The notes below the pieces were generated by a model that ran no database searches, was not told the origin of the DNA, and was given only the letters and a program-made list of their open reading frames with translations. From Candidatus Nitrotoga arctica (GTDB taxonomy: Bacteria; Pseudomonadota; Gammaproteobacteria; Burkholderiales; Gallionellaceae): a stretch of DNA of 64,000 nt. The position numbers and the translations under genes are program-made. Below, piece after piece: positions 48,039-57,657 of this stretch (position 1 is the stretch's first letter; each line of letters starts with the position of its first letter). The stretch lies in the NCBI RefSeq assembly GCF_918378365.1, contig NZ_OU912926.1, positions 496,001-560,000 on the forward strand, read 5' to 3'.

Positions 48039-50195
48039 ATGAGTTCCATTCAATCATCTTTTCCCAAAGAGGGTATAGCCGGATTAAAGGAAAATTTTCG
48101 ATTTGATTTCATCTCGGGATTTCTGGTCTTCCTGCTGGCGTTACCGCTCAGTTTAGGCATCGCGAAAGCCAGCGAATTTCCCCCTGCGATGGGCGTGCTC
48201 ACCGCCATGATTGGAGGTCTATTTGTCAGCTTCTTTGCCGGCTCACGTCTGACCATCAAAGGCCCCGCTGCGGGCTTAATCACCATCTGTGCAGGATGTG
48301 TCACCGAACTGGGCGGCGGTCCGGAAGGCTGGCATCTTGCTCTTGGCGTCATTGTCGTTGCTTCATGGATTCAAATCATTCTAGGCTTCTTGAAAGCCGG
48401 TTCACTCAGTGATTTTATACCGCATTCGGCCGTGCACGGCATGCTGGCGGCCATCGGAATAATCATCTTTTCCAAACAAATCCATATCTTGCTGGGAATT
48501 GACCCGTCCACATTAAAAGGACTGGATCCCATTGGACTTTTGGAACGCATTCCCGACTCTGTCATGCACGCCAATCAACCGATTGCCATCATTGGCATGA
48601 TCAGTTTGATCATCTTATTCGGTATGCCGAAAATAAAAATCAACTTCTTGAAAAAAATTCCGGCCCCCATGATCGTGCTGTTAATCGCCATTCCCGCGGC
48701 TTTCATGTTGGACTTCAACACCACACAACCCGCTCATGCCCTGGTTCATATCGGCAACTTCTGGGCTTCAGTCGGATACAACCCCGATTTCTCTGCCATC
48801 ACCACTTTTGTGTTCTGGAAATATGTCTTCATGCTCCTGGCCGTAGGCAGCCTGGAATCATTGCTGACCGTCAAAGCGGTGGATGGACTGGACCCCTGGA
48901 AGCGGCAGTCGGATTTCAACAAAGACCTGGCTGCCGTCGGAGCTGGTAATGTCGTCTCGGGATTATTGGGCGGACTCCCGATGATATCTGAAGTCGCACG
49001 TAGCTCAGCCAATGTACGCTTTGGTGGTCGTACCGTCTGGGCCAATTTCTTTCATGGCTTCTTCTTGCTGGTGGCCATGCTCCTGATGATCCCCGTGATT
49101 GAAATGATCCCCAATGCCGCACTGGCAGCCATGTTGATATTTGTGGGTTACGTACTCGCTTCCCCGTCGCTGTTCTACAAAACCTACAAAATTGGGAGTG
49201 AGCAATTAGTGGTCTTTTTAATCACCATTGCCGCAACCATCGCGACGGATCTACTGATAGGAATCGCCTCAGGCATCGTAGCCAAATTTATCATCCATAT
49301 TGTCAATGGAGCTCCCCTACGCAGCATGTTCAAGGCGCGTTACACCCTGAAAGAAAAAGAAGATGAATATAACTTAACCATTCAGGGCGCTGCCATATTC
49401 TCCAACCTGATGGGCTTTAAAAATGCGTTCAACCAATTAAAAACCGGAAAAAAAGTAGAACTGGACTTCTCCAAGGCCAAACTGGTTGACCATAGTTTCA
49501 TGGAATTTCTCAAACACTTTGAAGAAGACTATACGCACACGGGCGGTACCGTCATCGTGAAAGGCTTCGACCGGTTCCAGCCTTTCTCCAATCACCCCCT
49601 CGCGGGCAGAAAAGTCAGCAAAGGATATGAACCCCTTGAAGAAGAATTGACCCATATTAGAGGCCCACTCATTGTTAATGGTTTCGGACGGGTTCAGCTG
49701 GCGCTGCTGTTTGGAATGCTCTGTGCTCTACCGCTATTGATTGTCGGCATGAGCAAGACCGAGCAAGGTCTGAAAGTTGCCCAGCAGGACCGCACGATTC
49801 CGCTCGAACAGGTGGCGCATATTGAAGTATTACTATTGGAAAACCGACTTGCAGTCGCGTCTACCCTGGTAACACCGACGCCCGAAGTGATTAGCCACAA
49901 TACGGCACAGGTTGAAGAAAATATTGCGGAAATAGAAAAAACATGGGATGCCTACATGGCTAACCACCTCACACCCGCTGAACGAACACTGGCGGAGAAG
50001 TTTGCCGCTAATCGAAATCGATTCGTTAATGAAGCCCTGAAACCAGCCGTCGTTGCTTTGCGTGCAGATGATGTTAGAGAAGCGAACAATATCGTTGTGC
50101 GTAAGATCCGTCCTCTCTATCACTCTGTTGGGGAAGATATCCACGCACTCGTTAAACTGCAACAGGAAGATTTTTTAGCACATCGCAAAATTTGA
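48039..50195 (+). CDS. SulP anion transporter with STAS domain fused to a four-helix-bundle sensor domain
   Basis: 718 aa. Residues about 20-420 are the SulP transport core (SGFLVFLLALPLSLGIAKAS, the signature RLTIKGPAAGLITICAG, GLLGGLPMISEVARSSANV). Residues about 440-530 are a STAS domain (VELDFSKAKLVDHSFMEFL). From about 550 an additional membrane helix (VQLALLFGMLCALPLLIVGM) leads into an extra-cytoplasmic helical domain resembling the 4HB_MCP sensor of chemoreceptors: LLLENRLAVASTLVTPTPEV, then NTAQVEENIAEIEKTWDAYM and VRKIRPLYHSVGEDIHALV. The frame is uninterrupted. SulP proteins move sulfate, bicarbonate or other small anions. HPP gene follows after 28 bases. Confidence 0.85.
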   Translation: MSSIQSSFPKEGIAGLKENFRFDFISGFLVFLLALPLSLGIAKASEFPPAMGVLTAMIGGLFVSFFAGSRLTIKGPAAGLITICAGCVTELGGGPEGWHLALGVIVVASWIQIILGFLKAGSLSDFIPHSAVHGMLAAIGIIIFSKQIHILLGIDPSTLKGLDPIGLLERIPDSVMHANQPIAIIGMISLIILFGMPKIKINFLKKIPAPMIVLLIAIPAAFMLDFNTTQPAHALVHIGNFWASVGYNPDFSAITTFVFWKYVFMLLAVGSLESLLTVKAVDGLDPWKRQSDFNKDLAAVGAGNVVSGLLGGLPMISEVARSSANVRFGGRTVWANFFHGFFLLVAMLLMIPVIEMIPNAALAAMLIFVGYVLASPSLFYKTYKIGSEQLVVFLITIAATIATDLLIGIASGIVAKFIIHIVNGAPLRSMFKARYTLKEKEDEYNLTIQGAAIFSNLMGFKNAFNQLKTGKKVELDFSKAKLVDHSFMEFLKHFEEDYTHTGGTVIVKGFDRFQPFSNHPLAGRKVSKGYEPLEEELTHIRGPLIVNGFGRVQLALLFGMLCALPLLIVGMSKTEQGLKVAQQDRTIPLEQVAHIEVLLLENRLAVASTLVTPTPEVISHNTAQVEENIAEIEKTWDAYMANHLTPAERTLAEKFAANRNRFVNEALKPAVVALRADDVREANNIVVRKIRPLYHSVGEDIHALVKLQQEDFLAHRKI

Positions 50196-50223
50196 GCATA
50201 AGGTAGAAGAGAAACCAGGCGCA

Positions 50224-50934
50224 ATGGATTTTAAAGGGTTTATCCAATCTTTTAAGATACATACTGCGCCTATTTCGTTCACCGAGAAATTACGCAACGG
50301 CTTAATCGGTGGACTTGCCATCCTGCTCTTGGGATTAGTGCTCAAATATTTGCCACAGGCCAACTATCCTTTTGTCATGCTGGGTTCAATAGCGGCCTCT
50401 GCGGTGCTACTCTTTGCTGCACCCCATAGTCCGATGGCGCAACCGTGGCCTTTGTTCGGTGGCCATTTAATTTCGGCGCTAGCAGGTTGGTTATGCAGCC
50501 AACTCATTAGTGACCCGTTATTAGCCGCAGGCTGTGCCGTGGGATTGGCGATCTTTCTGATGCATTACCTGAATTGTCTACATCCGCCGGGTGCATCCAC
50601 GGCGCTTACGTTAGTGCTATTCAGTGCACAATTCCACCCTATGGGTTGGCCATGGGTAGTGTGCATCGTGCTGGCGAATATCGTAATTTCCTTGGTGCTG
50701 GCATTGCTGATCAACAACCTTCTGCCTGGCAGGAGTTACCCGGTGCGGCATACTCCCCAACCCATAGTACCAACAGATACTCGACCCAAGCACGTCCAGC
50801 TGGCACAGACTGATATCGAATGGGCACTGACTCAAATGGATGGCGTGATCGACGTCAGCGAAGAAGACCTGGTCGAGATCTACGAGCTAGCCATTAACCA
50901 TGCACGGAATCGTGACGGTAAAATTAGCTCGTGA
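50224..50934 (+). CDS. HPP-family integral membrane protein, candidate nitrite transporter
   Basis: 236 aa. It contains the name-giving motif in LNCLHPPGASTALTLVLFSA and four to five hydrophobic segments between residues 25 and 165. A soluble C-terminal tail (VQLAQTDIEWALTQMDGVID) follows. HPP proteins of cyanobacteria and chloroplasts have reported nitrite transport activity. The gene lies 28 bases after the SulP gene on the same strand, 2 kb before nxrA. A role in nitrite import or leakage control in this nitrite oxidiser is inference. Confidence 0.85.
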   Translation: MDFKGFIQSFKIHTAPISFTEKLRNGLIGGLAILLLGLVLKYLPQANYPFVMLGSIAASAVLLFAAPHSPMAQPWPLFGGHLISALAGWLCSQLISDPLLAAGCAVGLAIFLMHYLNCLHPPGASTALTLVLFSAQFHPMGWPWVVCIVLANIVISLVLALLINNLLPGRSYPVRHTPQPIVPTDTRPKHVQLAQTDIEWALTQMDGVIDVSEEDLVEIYELAINHARNRDGKISS

Positions 50935-51167
50935 TTCTTTGCCGATGAAGGATGTGATAAATTTCTGGAAGCTTCTGGTGCTGGAAATAATGCTGATTCA
51001 GGCAAAAAAATATCGGATAAATGATTTAAAATTTGATGCCAGTCGGTTTGTCAAAATGAACTATCGCAGCACTAAATAGATGCCACGCCTTAACGCAAAT
51101 TAGCGAGCAGAGTCCGACAAGCAACTAATCTTTTTTTGGAGTCCTCCAAGTGTTGTCTATATTTATT

Positions 51168-51986
51168 TCAAAGAATTTCTTTGTTGATGTTCCATTCTTT
51201 GAGATAAGCAGTGGGTGACTTACTCATTGCTTGAGTAAACATGGATGTAAAATTACCCGCACTACTATACCCAAGCGTAAAGGCGGTATTAGTTATGCTT
51301 TGCCCTTTAAGCAGCATTTCTATGGCGTGTAGAAGGCATAGTTGCTGTCTCCAAGTTGAAAATGACATTCCCATTTCGAGCTCAAACAGTCGGGCCAGGG
51401 TTCTTGGACTAGCGCCTGCGACGTTGCCCCAATGCTTTAAAGTGTAGTCTATGCGTACATTTTCATGCATGGCGGATGTTACTTTTTTAAGTCTTGAATC
51501 GCGGCCTTCGGGTATAAAAAATGGGGTTTCCTTTTCCAAGGGGATTTTTTCAATAAGCAATTGCATTAGCCTTGCTTCATAGCTTTCAAGTCGATAGTCC
51601 CAACCAATTTTGATTGCAGTAAGAATTAGCTCTCTAAGCAATGGAGAAAGTTTTATGACGCAACATTTTTTGGGAAGGTCAGTTAGCAGATCAGAGCGAA
51701 TAGAAATTGTTCGAAACTCTGAGGATTGTGTGAAAGTTACCAAATGATTAGCCTCACTGGGAACCCAGCATGCCTGGCCAGGTGGGGTAATCCAAGATCC
51801 TTCGTCGGTAATAACGCGCATGTTGCCGGAAATGATACAAAGCAATTGCCCTCGTTCATGAGTGTGAGTTTCAATTGTCCACCCTTTGGGCGGACTCACT
51901 CTCTTTGTTACTACGGGAAGATCAGATTCGTCAGGGTCAGGCGTATTTCCGCAAACGCCTGGAGCGAGCTTGTGGGGAGAGCTAAT
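51168..51986 (-). CDS. AraC-family transcription regulator, possible ATT start
   Basis: The C-terminal double helix-turn-helix (WGNVAGASPRTLARLFELEM and ITNTAFTLGYSSAGNFTSMF) is AraC type. The N-terminal cupin-like part contains GWTIETHTHERGQLLCIISG. A GTG at 51899 would give 243 aa, but family-like sequence continues upstream in frame (HKLAPGVCGNTPDPDESDLP) to codon ATT at 51986-51984. This codon sits five bases after a perfect AGGAGG (51997-51992). No ATG exists there, so the start is either the rare ATT or a mutated ATG. It is divergent from nxrA with 0.9 kb between. Confidence 0.75.
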   Translation of the reverse strand: MSSPHKLAPGVCGNTPDPDESDLPVVTKRVSPPKGWTIETHTHERGQLLCIISGNMRVITDEGSWITPPGQACWVPSEANHLVTFTQSSEFRTISIRSDLLTDLPKKCCVIKLSPLLRELILTAIKIGWDYRLESYEARLMQLLIEKIPLEKETPFFIPEGRDSRLKKVTSAMHENVRIDYTLKHWGNVAGASPRTLARLFELEMGMSFSTWRQQLCLLHAIEMLLKGQSITNTAFTLGYSSAGNFTSMFTQAMSKSPTAYLKEWNINKEIL

Positions 51987-52903
51987 GATTACCTCCTAAA
52001 AGTCTGTGCATGTTGAACGTCCTTATGAGTAATAAAACTGACTAGTATTGTGAAACAAAATATTCATCAATTAAACGACGCGTCTTAATCCTAGTTTCAT
52101 TATTGAAATAGTCGTCTAGCTTGGGTTTCAATAATGATGTTCCAAATTTTGCTCGATCATTTCTTCCGTTACTGGGCCTACCGAAGTACAAAAAGCACCC
52201 ATCCTGAAGTTTTAGAAATCCCGACACTTCCGCATTTGTATTCCATCCTGTATTGCTTTTTTGCAATTTGTTCAGTCATGAGAATATTGCGCTTGATAAT
52301 CATTACAGCGCGCTATTTTATAGCCTACCTATACAAAGGTCGATGAGTCAACATGAACGCAACTACGTGTAGGGCAATAGCAATGATGCAAATTTCGATA
52401 GAATCGTCGAGAGACAGTGTAGTGATGAACAAGTTCAAATTTGTGGTATGAGATCTCCAACATTCTTGCTTATGATGCTTCTCACTTTTCTGCGGGTGAT
52501 GGTTTACTGGTTAGAAATTTATAGGTAGATCTTTGCTAAGAAGGCAATGAGGATCAGCTATGTATGAGTTATGAAATGGGCACAATATTTATTTTTTTAT
52601 ATGTCAGGAGCTATACATACAAACCGAAATAGCACGCTCATACTATTTCGGCGTTGGGATTTATCTATAACGTATTTATTTAAATTTGAAGAGATAGCAA
52701 TTTTATAATTTACGCGATGTTTTTTTCAATTTTGAATCTTAATCTAAGAACTTCTTGACTATGCAGCTCAGCAAAATCAGCAGAACTAAATCAGCCAACT
52801 TACTGCATTGGGAACAGGCATTAATCGTTGTTGATGAATGCAACCCATTTTTCAACAAAAAGTTAAGAACTAATTTAATTTAAATTAACATAGGGGTGAC
52901 TAA
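51987..52903. other. 917-base leader region upstream of nxrA
   Basis: No convincing gene. The region is very A+T-rich towards the nxrA side and must contain the nxr promoter. Short frames at 52042-52266 (reverse) and 52134-52346 (forward) are unrecognised. A perfect 9-bp inverted repeat at 52624-52651 is the only clear structure. GGGGTGAC just before the start is the likely nxrA ribosome site. Confidence 0.45.
52624..52651. promoter_or_regulatory. Inverted repeat 253 bases upstream of nxrA
   Basis: CCGAAATAG at 52624-52632 and CTATTTCGG at 52643-52651 form a perfect dyad around ten bases. There is no T-run, so it could be an operator or an RNA hairpin in a long nxr leader. It is not an Fnr-type TTGAT-N4-ATCAA site. 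Confidence 0.4.
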
Positions 52904-55900
52904 ATGATGGAAATCAAGAACAACATAGGCAGGCGCAGCTTTTTAAAGCTGTCTGCCACCGCCGGACTCGCTGTAATGGCCAATAACGCCTTTGCAGCAT
53001 CACCATTTCTGAAGCCGTATGTCGTTGACAACCCTCTGAAGTCCTACCCGAATAGAGACTGGGAGAAGGTTTACCGGGACATGTTCCATGTTGACAGCGA
53101 ATTTATATTTCTGTGTGCGCCGAATGACACGCACAACTGCCTGCTCAAGGCCCACGTAAAGAATGACGTAGTCATCCGCATCTCGCCGTCGTACGGCTAC
53201 GGAGATGCCGAAGATATGGATGGAAACCGTGCCAGTCACCGCTGGGAGCCGCGGATCTGTAACAAGGGCATGGTCATGAACAGAAAGGCCTATTCTGACA
53301 GACGGCCCAAAGGCGCGATGGTCAGAACCGGCTTCAAGGCCTGGGCAGAAGCGGGTTATCCGCGGACGGGCGCAAACGGCTTCCCGGATCAAAAATATCT
53401 GCAACGTGGCAAAGAACCCTTCATCAAACTGCCCTGGACCGAGGCTTACGCGTTGGCCGCTGGCGCATTGGAGAACATCGCCCGGACCTATTCCGGTGAC
53501 AAAGGCGCTGCGTTACTGACGCGCCAAGGCTATGACCCGGAGATGATTGCGTCGATGCACGGCTGCGGCTGTAAGACCATGAAATTCCGGGCCGGGATGG
53601 CCGCCTTGGGGGTGTTACGAATCTATTCGATCAAGCGGTTTTCGCAAGGATTGGCCCTGCTGGACGCCTATGTCAGAAATATCGGACCCGACGAAGCGAG
53701 TGGCGCCAAAGTATTGGACAGCTATTCCTGGCATACCGATCTGGCGCCCGGATGTCCTATGGTTTCCGGTCACCAACAGTTGGATTATGAGTTCATGGTC
53801 TATGAGCACGCCAAGCTGATTGTCTTCTGGGGAAACAACTTCGTCTGTACCAAGATGCCGGACCTTCATTGGGTCAGTGAAGCGCGGCTCAAAGGCTGCC
53901 ATATCGTCGACATCTCCATCGACTACCACGCGACCGCGAACAAGGCGGATGACGTCATTATTCTTCGGCCCGGTACGGATCCGGCGCTGGGTCTGGGGGT
54001 GTGTCATCTGCTCATCAAGAATAATCAGTATGACGAAAATTATCTGAGAGCCAATACGGACATGCCGCTGTTGATCAGAACGGATAACTGGAAAAACCTG
54101 AAGGCCTCGGACATTTTTGCGGACTACAAGCTGGCCGAACTGACGCACCATCTCAAGGTGATGAAGCCCGGGGAAGAACCGACGCAACCGGTGGCGTTCC
54201 AAGCCACGGCCTTTGTTTCAGAAGAAATCCGCAAGTTCTGGGGCGACAATGTAGTCTGGGATAAGAAGACCAACAAAGCCGTACCGCTGACCCGGGATGA
54301 ATGCGGCGCACGCTATGCGGCGAAGGGCATCGACTCGGCCTTGACCGGCGATTATGAAGTGACCCTGGTCGACGGCAAGAAGATCAAGGTTACGACGGTA
54401 TTCCAGTTGCACAAAGAATACCTGGAGGAATACACGGCCGAGAACACCTCGATCATGACCGGCGTTCCAATGGAAGCCATCGTTGACCTGGCCAACCTGT
54501 TCCACAAGCACCGAGGGCAAGCAATCATCAGCACCGGTGCGGGAACCAATCACTACTTCAATTCGACCCTGAAGGATCGTGGCTTCCTGCTGCTATCGGC
54601 ACTTACAGATATCATTGGCCATATTGGCGGATGTACGTTTGGTAACTACGTGGGTAACTACAGACAGTCCGTCTTTGGCGGGTTTGGTCAGTACCTTCTG
54701 GAAGATCCGTTCAATCCTGAACTGGATGGCCGTAAGATGGTCACCAAAATGGCTCACTATACCGATGACGAATCTGCCCATTACTACAACTATGGCGATC
54801 GGCCCTTAAGGAACGGAACCCGGTTGCTGACGGATCCTGGTCATATGCCGGCACCGACCAAGGTTCTGTGGCAAGCGAACTCCAACTCCTCACTGGGCAA
54901 TGCCAAAGGTCACTACGACATGGTCGTCAATACCCTGCCGAGATGGGAAGCGATATTTTACAGTGACTGGAACTGGACTGCCTCTTGTGAATATTCCGAC
55001 ATCGTCTGGGGTGTGGACTCGTGGTTGGAAAACAAGCATACCGACATGGCCTGCTCCTGCTCCAACCCGTTCCTGACCGTTTCCCCGATCACCCCGCTGA
55101 GGCGGTTCCAGGATACCGTAGGCGATGCCGAAGTGCCTGCCGGAATCTTCAGAGCCTTTACCGCGCTGACCGGTGATCAACGGTTTGCCGACTACTTCAA
55201 GTTTGTGGGCACCAACCCTGCCGGCAATCCGGCGGATCGGGATTCCGAAGTTTATGGTCAACGGGTTCTCAACGCCGGCTCCGCCACCCGCGGGATGGTT
55301 TTTGCTGAGATCCGGGAAAAAGCCAAGCGAGGCGTTCCGACCATCTTCATGGCCAGAACCTATCCGAGAATCAGCGGCTGGGAACAAACGGCTGAAGGCG
55401 GCGGCTTGCCTTGGTACACCAAGAGCGGTCGGTTGGAATTTTACATGGATGACCCGCGGTTGATTGATGGCGGCGAGAATCTCACCGTCTATCGCACCCC
55501 GATTGATTCAAGCCACTACGAGCCGAATGTCATCGTCGGTAACAGCCGCGCGTTTGCATTGATGGAAACCCCCGAGATGCGTGGTCTGGAAAGAATGGGC
55601 AACAGCCTTAAAATTGCCGAAAACCGGCAAGGGCGGAACGTCATCCTGACGACCAAAGAACTGATGGCGACCACCCATCCGCTGCGGCCGCACGGCTATG
55701 AGTTCTGCTTCAATTCGCCCAAGTACCGGCACGGCGCTCACACCACCCCGATTGATACGGACTTGATGACCCTGTGGTGGGGACCGTTTGGCGACATCTA
55801 CCGTCATGACAAGCGTCAACCGTCCGTGGGTGAAGGATTCGTGGACGTTAACCCGCTCGACGCCAAGCGCTTCGGTATCGATGAAGGCGACTATATCTGG

Positions 55901-56413
55901 GTGGATGCGGATCCCGGCGACCGTCCTTACAAAGGCTGGAAAGAAGGCACACCGGAATATGCCCTGGCCCGGTTCATGGTCAGATGCAGATACTTCCCCG
56001 GTATGTCGCAAGGTTCCATGCGGATGTATTACAACGCCTATGCCGCCACGTATGGCAGTATGGAAGGTGCGCGGACCCGGGCGGATGGATTGGCGAAGAG
56101 CCCAAGGACCAACTATCAGGCCATGTTCCGCTCCGGAAACCATCAAAGCTGCACCCGCGCGTGGATCAACCCGACCGGTACCACTGACACCGTGGCCAAC
56201 AAGAAGGTCTTTGGACAGGAAATTATTATCGGGATGCAGAATGACGTCCACTGCGCCAATGGTTCTCCCAAGGAATCGTATGTGAAGATCGAGCTGGCTG
56301 AAAAAGGCGGCGTCAACGGGGGTGTTTGGCATATTGCCGCTAAAGGCTACCGGCCGACCTATGAGAGCCTTCAAATGAAGACTTATCTCCAGGGCGGGTT
56401 TACAAGCAGATAA
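52904..56413 (+). CDS. nxrA: Nitrite oxidoreductase alpha subunit (molybdopterin, periplasmic type)
   Basis: 1169 aa. The Tat signal NIGRRSFLKLSATAGLAVMA directs folded export. The type II DMSO-reductase layout includes an [Fe-S] site with Cys71, Cys79 and Cys119 (LCAPNDTHNCLL; WEPRICNKGM), and the probable Mo ligand Asp279 in YSWHTDLAPGCP. Also WGNNFVCTKMPDLHW, GAGTNHYFNSTLKDRGF and LWQANSNSSLGNAKGHYD. It oxidises nitrite to nitrate with electrons passing to NxrB. Length and Tat signal match the periplasmic NXR group of Nitrotoga and related lineages. The FS0 motif lacks the usual NarG H-x3-C-x3-C spacing. A perchlorate- or nitrate-reductase-like role is possible but unlikely in this context. 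Confidence 0.9.
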   Translation: MMEIKNNIGRRSFLKLSATAGLAVMANNAFAASPFLKPYVVDNPLKSYPNRDWEKVYRDMFHVDSEFIFLCAPNDTHNCLLKAHVKNDVVIRISPSYGYGDAEDMDGNRASHRWEPRICNKGMVMNRKAYSDRRPKGAMVRTGFKAWAEAGYPRTGANGFPDQKYLQRGKEPFIKLPWTEAYALAAGALENIARTYSGDKGAALLTRQGYDPEMIASMHGCGCKTMKFRAGMAALGVLRIYSIKRFSQGLALLDAYVRNIGPDEASGAKVLDSYSWHTDLAPGCPMVSGHQQLDYEFMVYEHAKLIVFWGNNFVCTKMPDLHWVSEARLKGCHIVDISIDYHATANKADDVIILRPGTDPALGLGVCHLLIKNNQYDENYLRANTDMPLLIRTDNWKNLKASDIFADYKLAELTHHLKVMKPGEEPTQPVAFQATAFVSEEIRKFWGDNVVWDKKTNKAVPLTRDECGARYAAKGIDSALTGDYEVTLVDGKKIKVTTVFQLHKEYLEEYTAENTSIMTGVPMEAIVDLANLFHKHRGQAIISTGAGTNHYFNSTLKDRGFLLLSALTDIIGHIGGCTFGNYVGNYRQSVFGGFGQYLLEDPFNPELDGRKMVTKMAHYTDDESAHYYNYGDRPLRNGTRLLTDPGHMPAPTKVLWQANSNSSLGNAKGHYDMVVNTLPRWEAIFYSDWNWTASCEYSDIVWGVDSWLENKHTDMACSCSNPFLTVSPITPLRRFQDTVGDAEVPAGIFRAFTALTGDQRFADYFKFVGTNPAGNPADRDSEVYGQRVLNAGSATRGMVFAEIREKAKRGVPTIFMARTYPRISGWEQTAEGGGLPWYTKSGRLEFYMDDPRLIDGGENLTVYRTPIDSSHYEPNVIVGNSRAFALMETPEMRGLERMGNSLKIAENRQGRNVILTTKELMATTHPLRPHGYEFCFNSPKYRHGAHTTPIDTDLMTLWWGPFGDIYRHDKRQPSVGEGFVDVNPLDAKRFGIDEGDYIWVDADPGDRPYKGWKEGTPEYALARFMVRCRYFPGMSQGSMRMYYNAYAATYGSMEGARTRADGLAKSPRTNYQAMFRSGNHQSCTRAWINPTGTTDTVANKKVFGQEIIIGMQNDVHCANGSPKESYVKIELAEKGGVNGGVWHIAAKGYRPTYESLQMKTYLQGGFTSR

Positions 56414-56429
56414 TTACGGGTGTGCAGCC

Positions 56430-56450
56430 GCCGCCCTGAAGCAGGGCGGC
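56430..56450 (+). promoter_or_regulatory. Hairpin between nxrA and nxrB
   Basis: GCCGCCCT (56430-56437) pairs with AGGGCGGC (56443-56450), loop five bases. It lies 16 bases after the nxrA stop and 43 before nxrB. Without a T-run it may protect or process the nxrA message. Confidence 0.6.
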
Positions 56451-56492
56451 GTTCTTGAAATTGTGAAATAATTTTGTAAATGGAGATCTACA

Positions 56493-57650
56493 ATGGCAAA
56501 AGTTAGAAATTGGCAACTGGGCAGGGAAATGGATTACCCCTACGAAGAAAACAGGCCAGGTCGGCAAGTATCCATGTTATTCGACTTGAATAAATGTATC
56601 GCCTGTCAGTCTTGTACCATGGCGTGCAAAACGACCTGGACGGCTGGTAAAGGCCAGGAAACGATATTCTGGAATAACGTGGAATCGAAGCCTTATGGAT
56701 TCTATCCGCTTGCTTGGGATGTGAAGGTTTTGGCCCTCCTGGGAGAACAGGCGCAACCCTGGTCAGGCAACAAATACAACGGCACGACGATCTTTGAAGA
56801 CCTGGGCATGAATCAACGGATCAAGGGTTATCTGCCCGATGAAATGGACTATGCGCATCCGAACCTTGGGGAAGATGAGTGCCTTAAAATCCTGGATGGT
56901 GAAGGGGATTATATCAAGGGTCCGACGCATAAGAACTGGGGTTTCTTCTTCCCGCGGATATGTAACCACTGTACCTTCCCCGGTTGTTTGGCAGCGTGCC
57001 CGAGAAAGGCGATCTACAAGCGGCAAGAAGATGGGATCGTTTTGATTGATGCGTCCCGCTGCAGAGGATACAGAGAATGCGTTGCAGCTTGTCCTTACAA
57101 AAAGTCGTTCTACAATGACACCACACGGACCGGTGAAAAGTGCATATCGTGCTATCCGAAAGTAGAGGCTGGGTTGATGACGCAATGCGTTACTCAATGC
57201 ATCGGAAAGATCCGTCTCTTTGGTTTCAAGTCAGCCGATTACGATAAGATCACCAGCAAGCAAGTCCGGGAAAACAACCCGATCGATTTCCTGGTGCACG
57301 TGAGGAAGATTGCACTGCCGATCTATCCCCAGTTCGGTACCGAGCCAAACAACATGTACTTGCCGCCTGTCCATGTTAACCCTGATTTCCTGGCCCAAGT
57401 ATTTGGCCCCGGCGTTGAGAACTCCATCAAGCAATACCGGAATGCTGGCAAGGACAAGGAGCTTCTAGCCGCGTTGTTACTCTTTGGAACGACCGAACGG
57501 ATCTGCGACACGTTCAAGCTTGAGGGTAATGAGACGGTTGGTTATGATCCACAAGGAAAAGAGATTATCCGGGTTCCCTTGACTGAACCTGTTTATATCA
57601 GGCAGGTCAAGAACTTGAAGACCGGCGCATTTCTTACCAATAACTCATAA
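56493..57650 (+). CDS. nxrB: Nitrite oxidoreductase beta subunit (iron-sulfur)
   Basis: 385 aa, no signal peptide, so exported with NxrA through Tat. Four Fe-S motifs: CIACQSCTMAC near residue 35, CNHCTFPGCLAACP, CRGYRECVAACP and CISCYPKVEAGLMTQCVTQC. The Tyr in CRGYREC stands where a Cys would complete a [4Fe-4S] cluster, as Trp does in NarH, predicting one [3Fe-4S] centre. It passes electrons from NxrA towards NxrC and a cytochrome. Ribosome site TGGAGATC before ATG. Confidence 0.93.
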   Translation: MAKVRNWQLGREMDYPYEENRPGRQVSMLFDLNKCIACQSCTMACKTTWTAGKGQETIFWNNVESKPYGFYPLAWDVKVLALLGEQAQPWSGNKYNGTTIFEDLGMNQRIKGYLPDEMDYAHPNLGEDECLKILDGEGDYIKGPTHKNWGFFFPRICNHCTFPGCLAACPRKAIYKRQEDGIVLIDASRCRGYRECVAACPYKKSFYNDTTRTGEKCISCYPKVEAGLMTQCVTQCIGKIRLFGFKSADYDKITSKQVRENNPIDFLVHVRKIALPIYPQFGTEPNNMYLPPVHVNPDFLAQVFGPGVENSIKQYRNAGKDKELLAALLLFGTTERICDTFKLEGNETVGYDPQGKEIIRVPLTEPVYIRQVKNLKTGAFLTNNS

Positions 57651-57657
57651 GGGGCGG

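Noticed and set aside
51987..52346. Short frames in the nxrA leader (52042-52266 reverse, 52134-52346 forward)
   Set aside because: Odd residue composition, mutual overlap and no recognisable motif. Possibly debris of a mobile gene, but not supportable.
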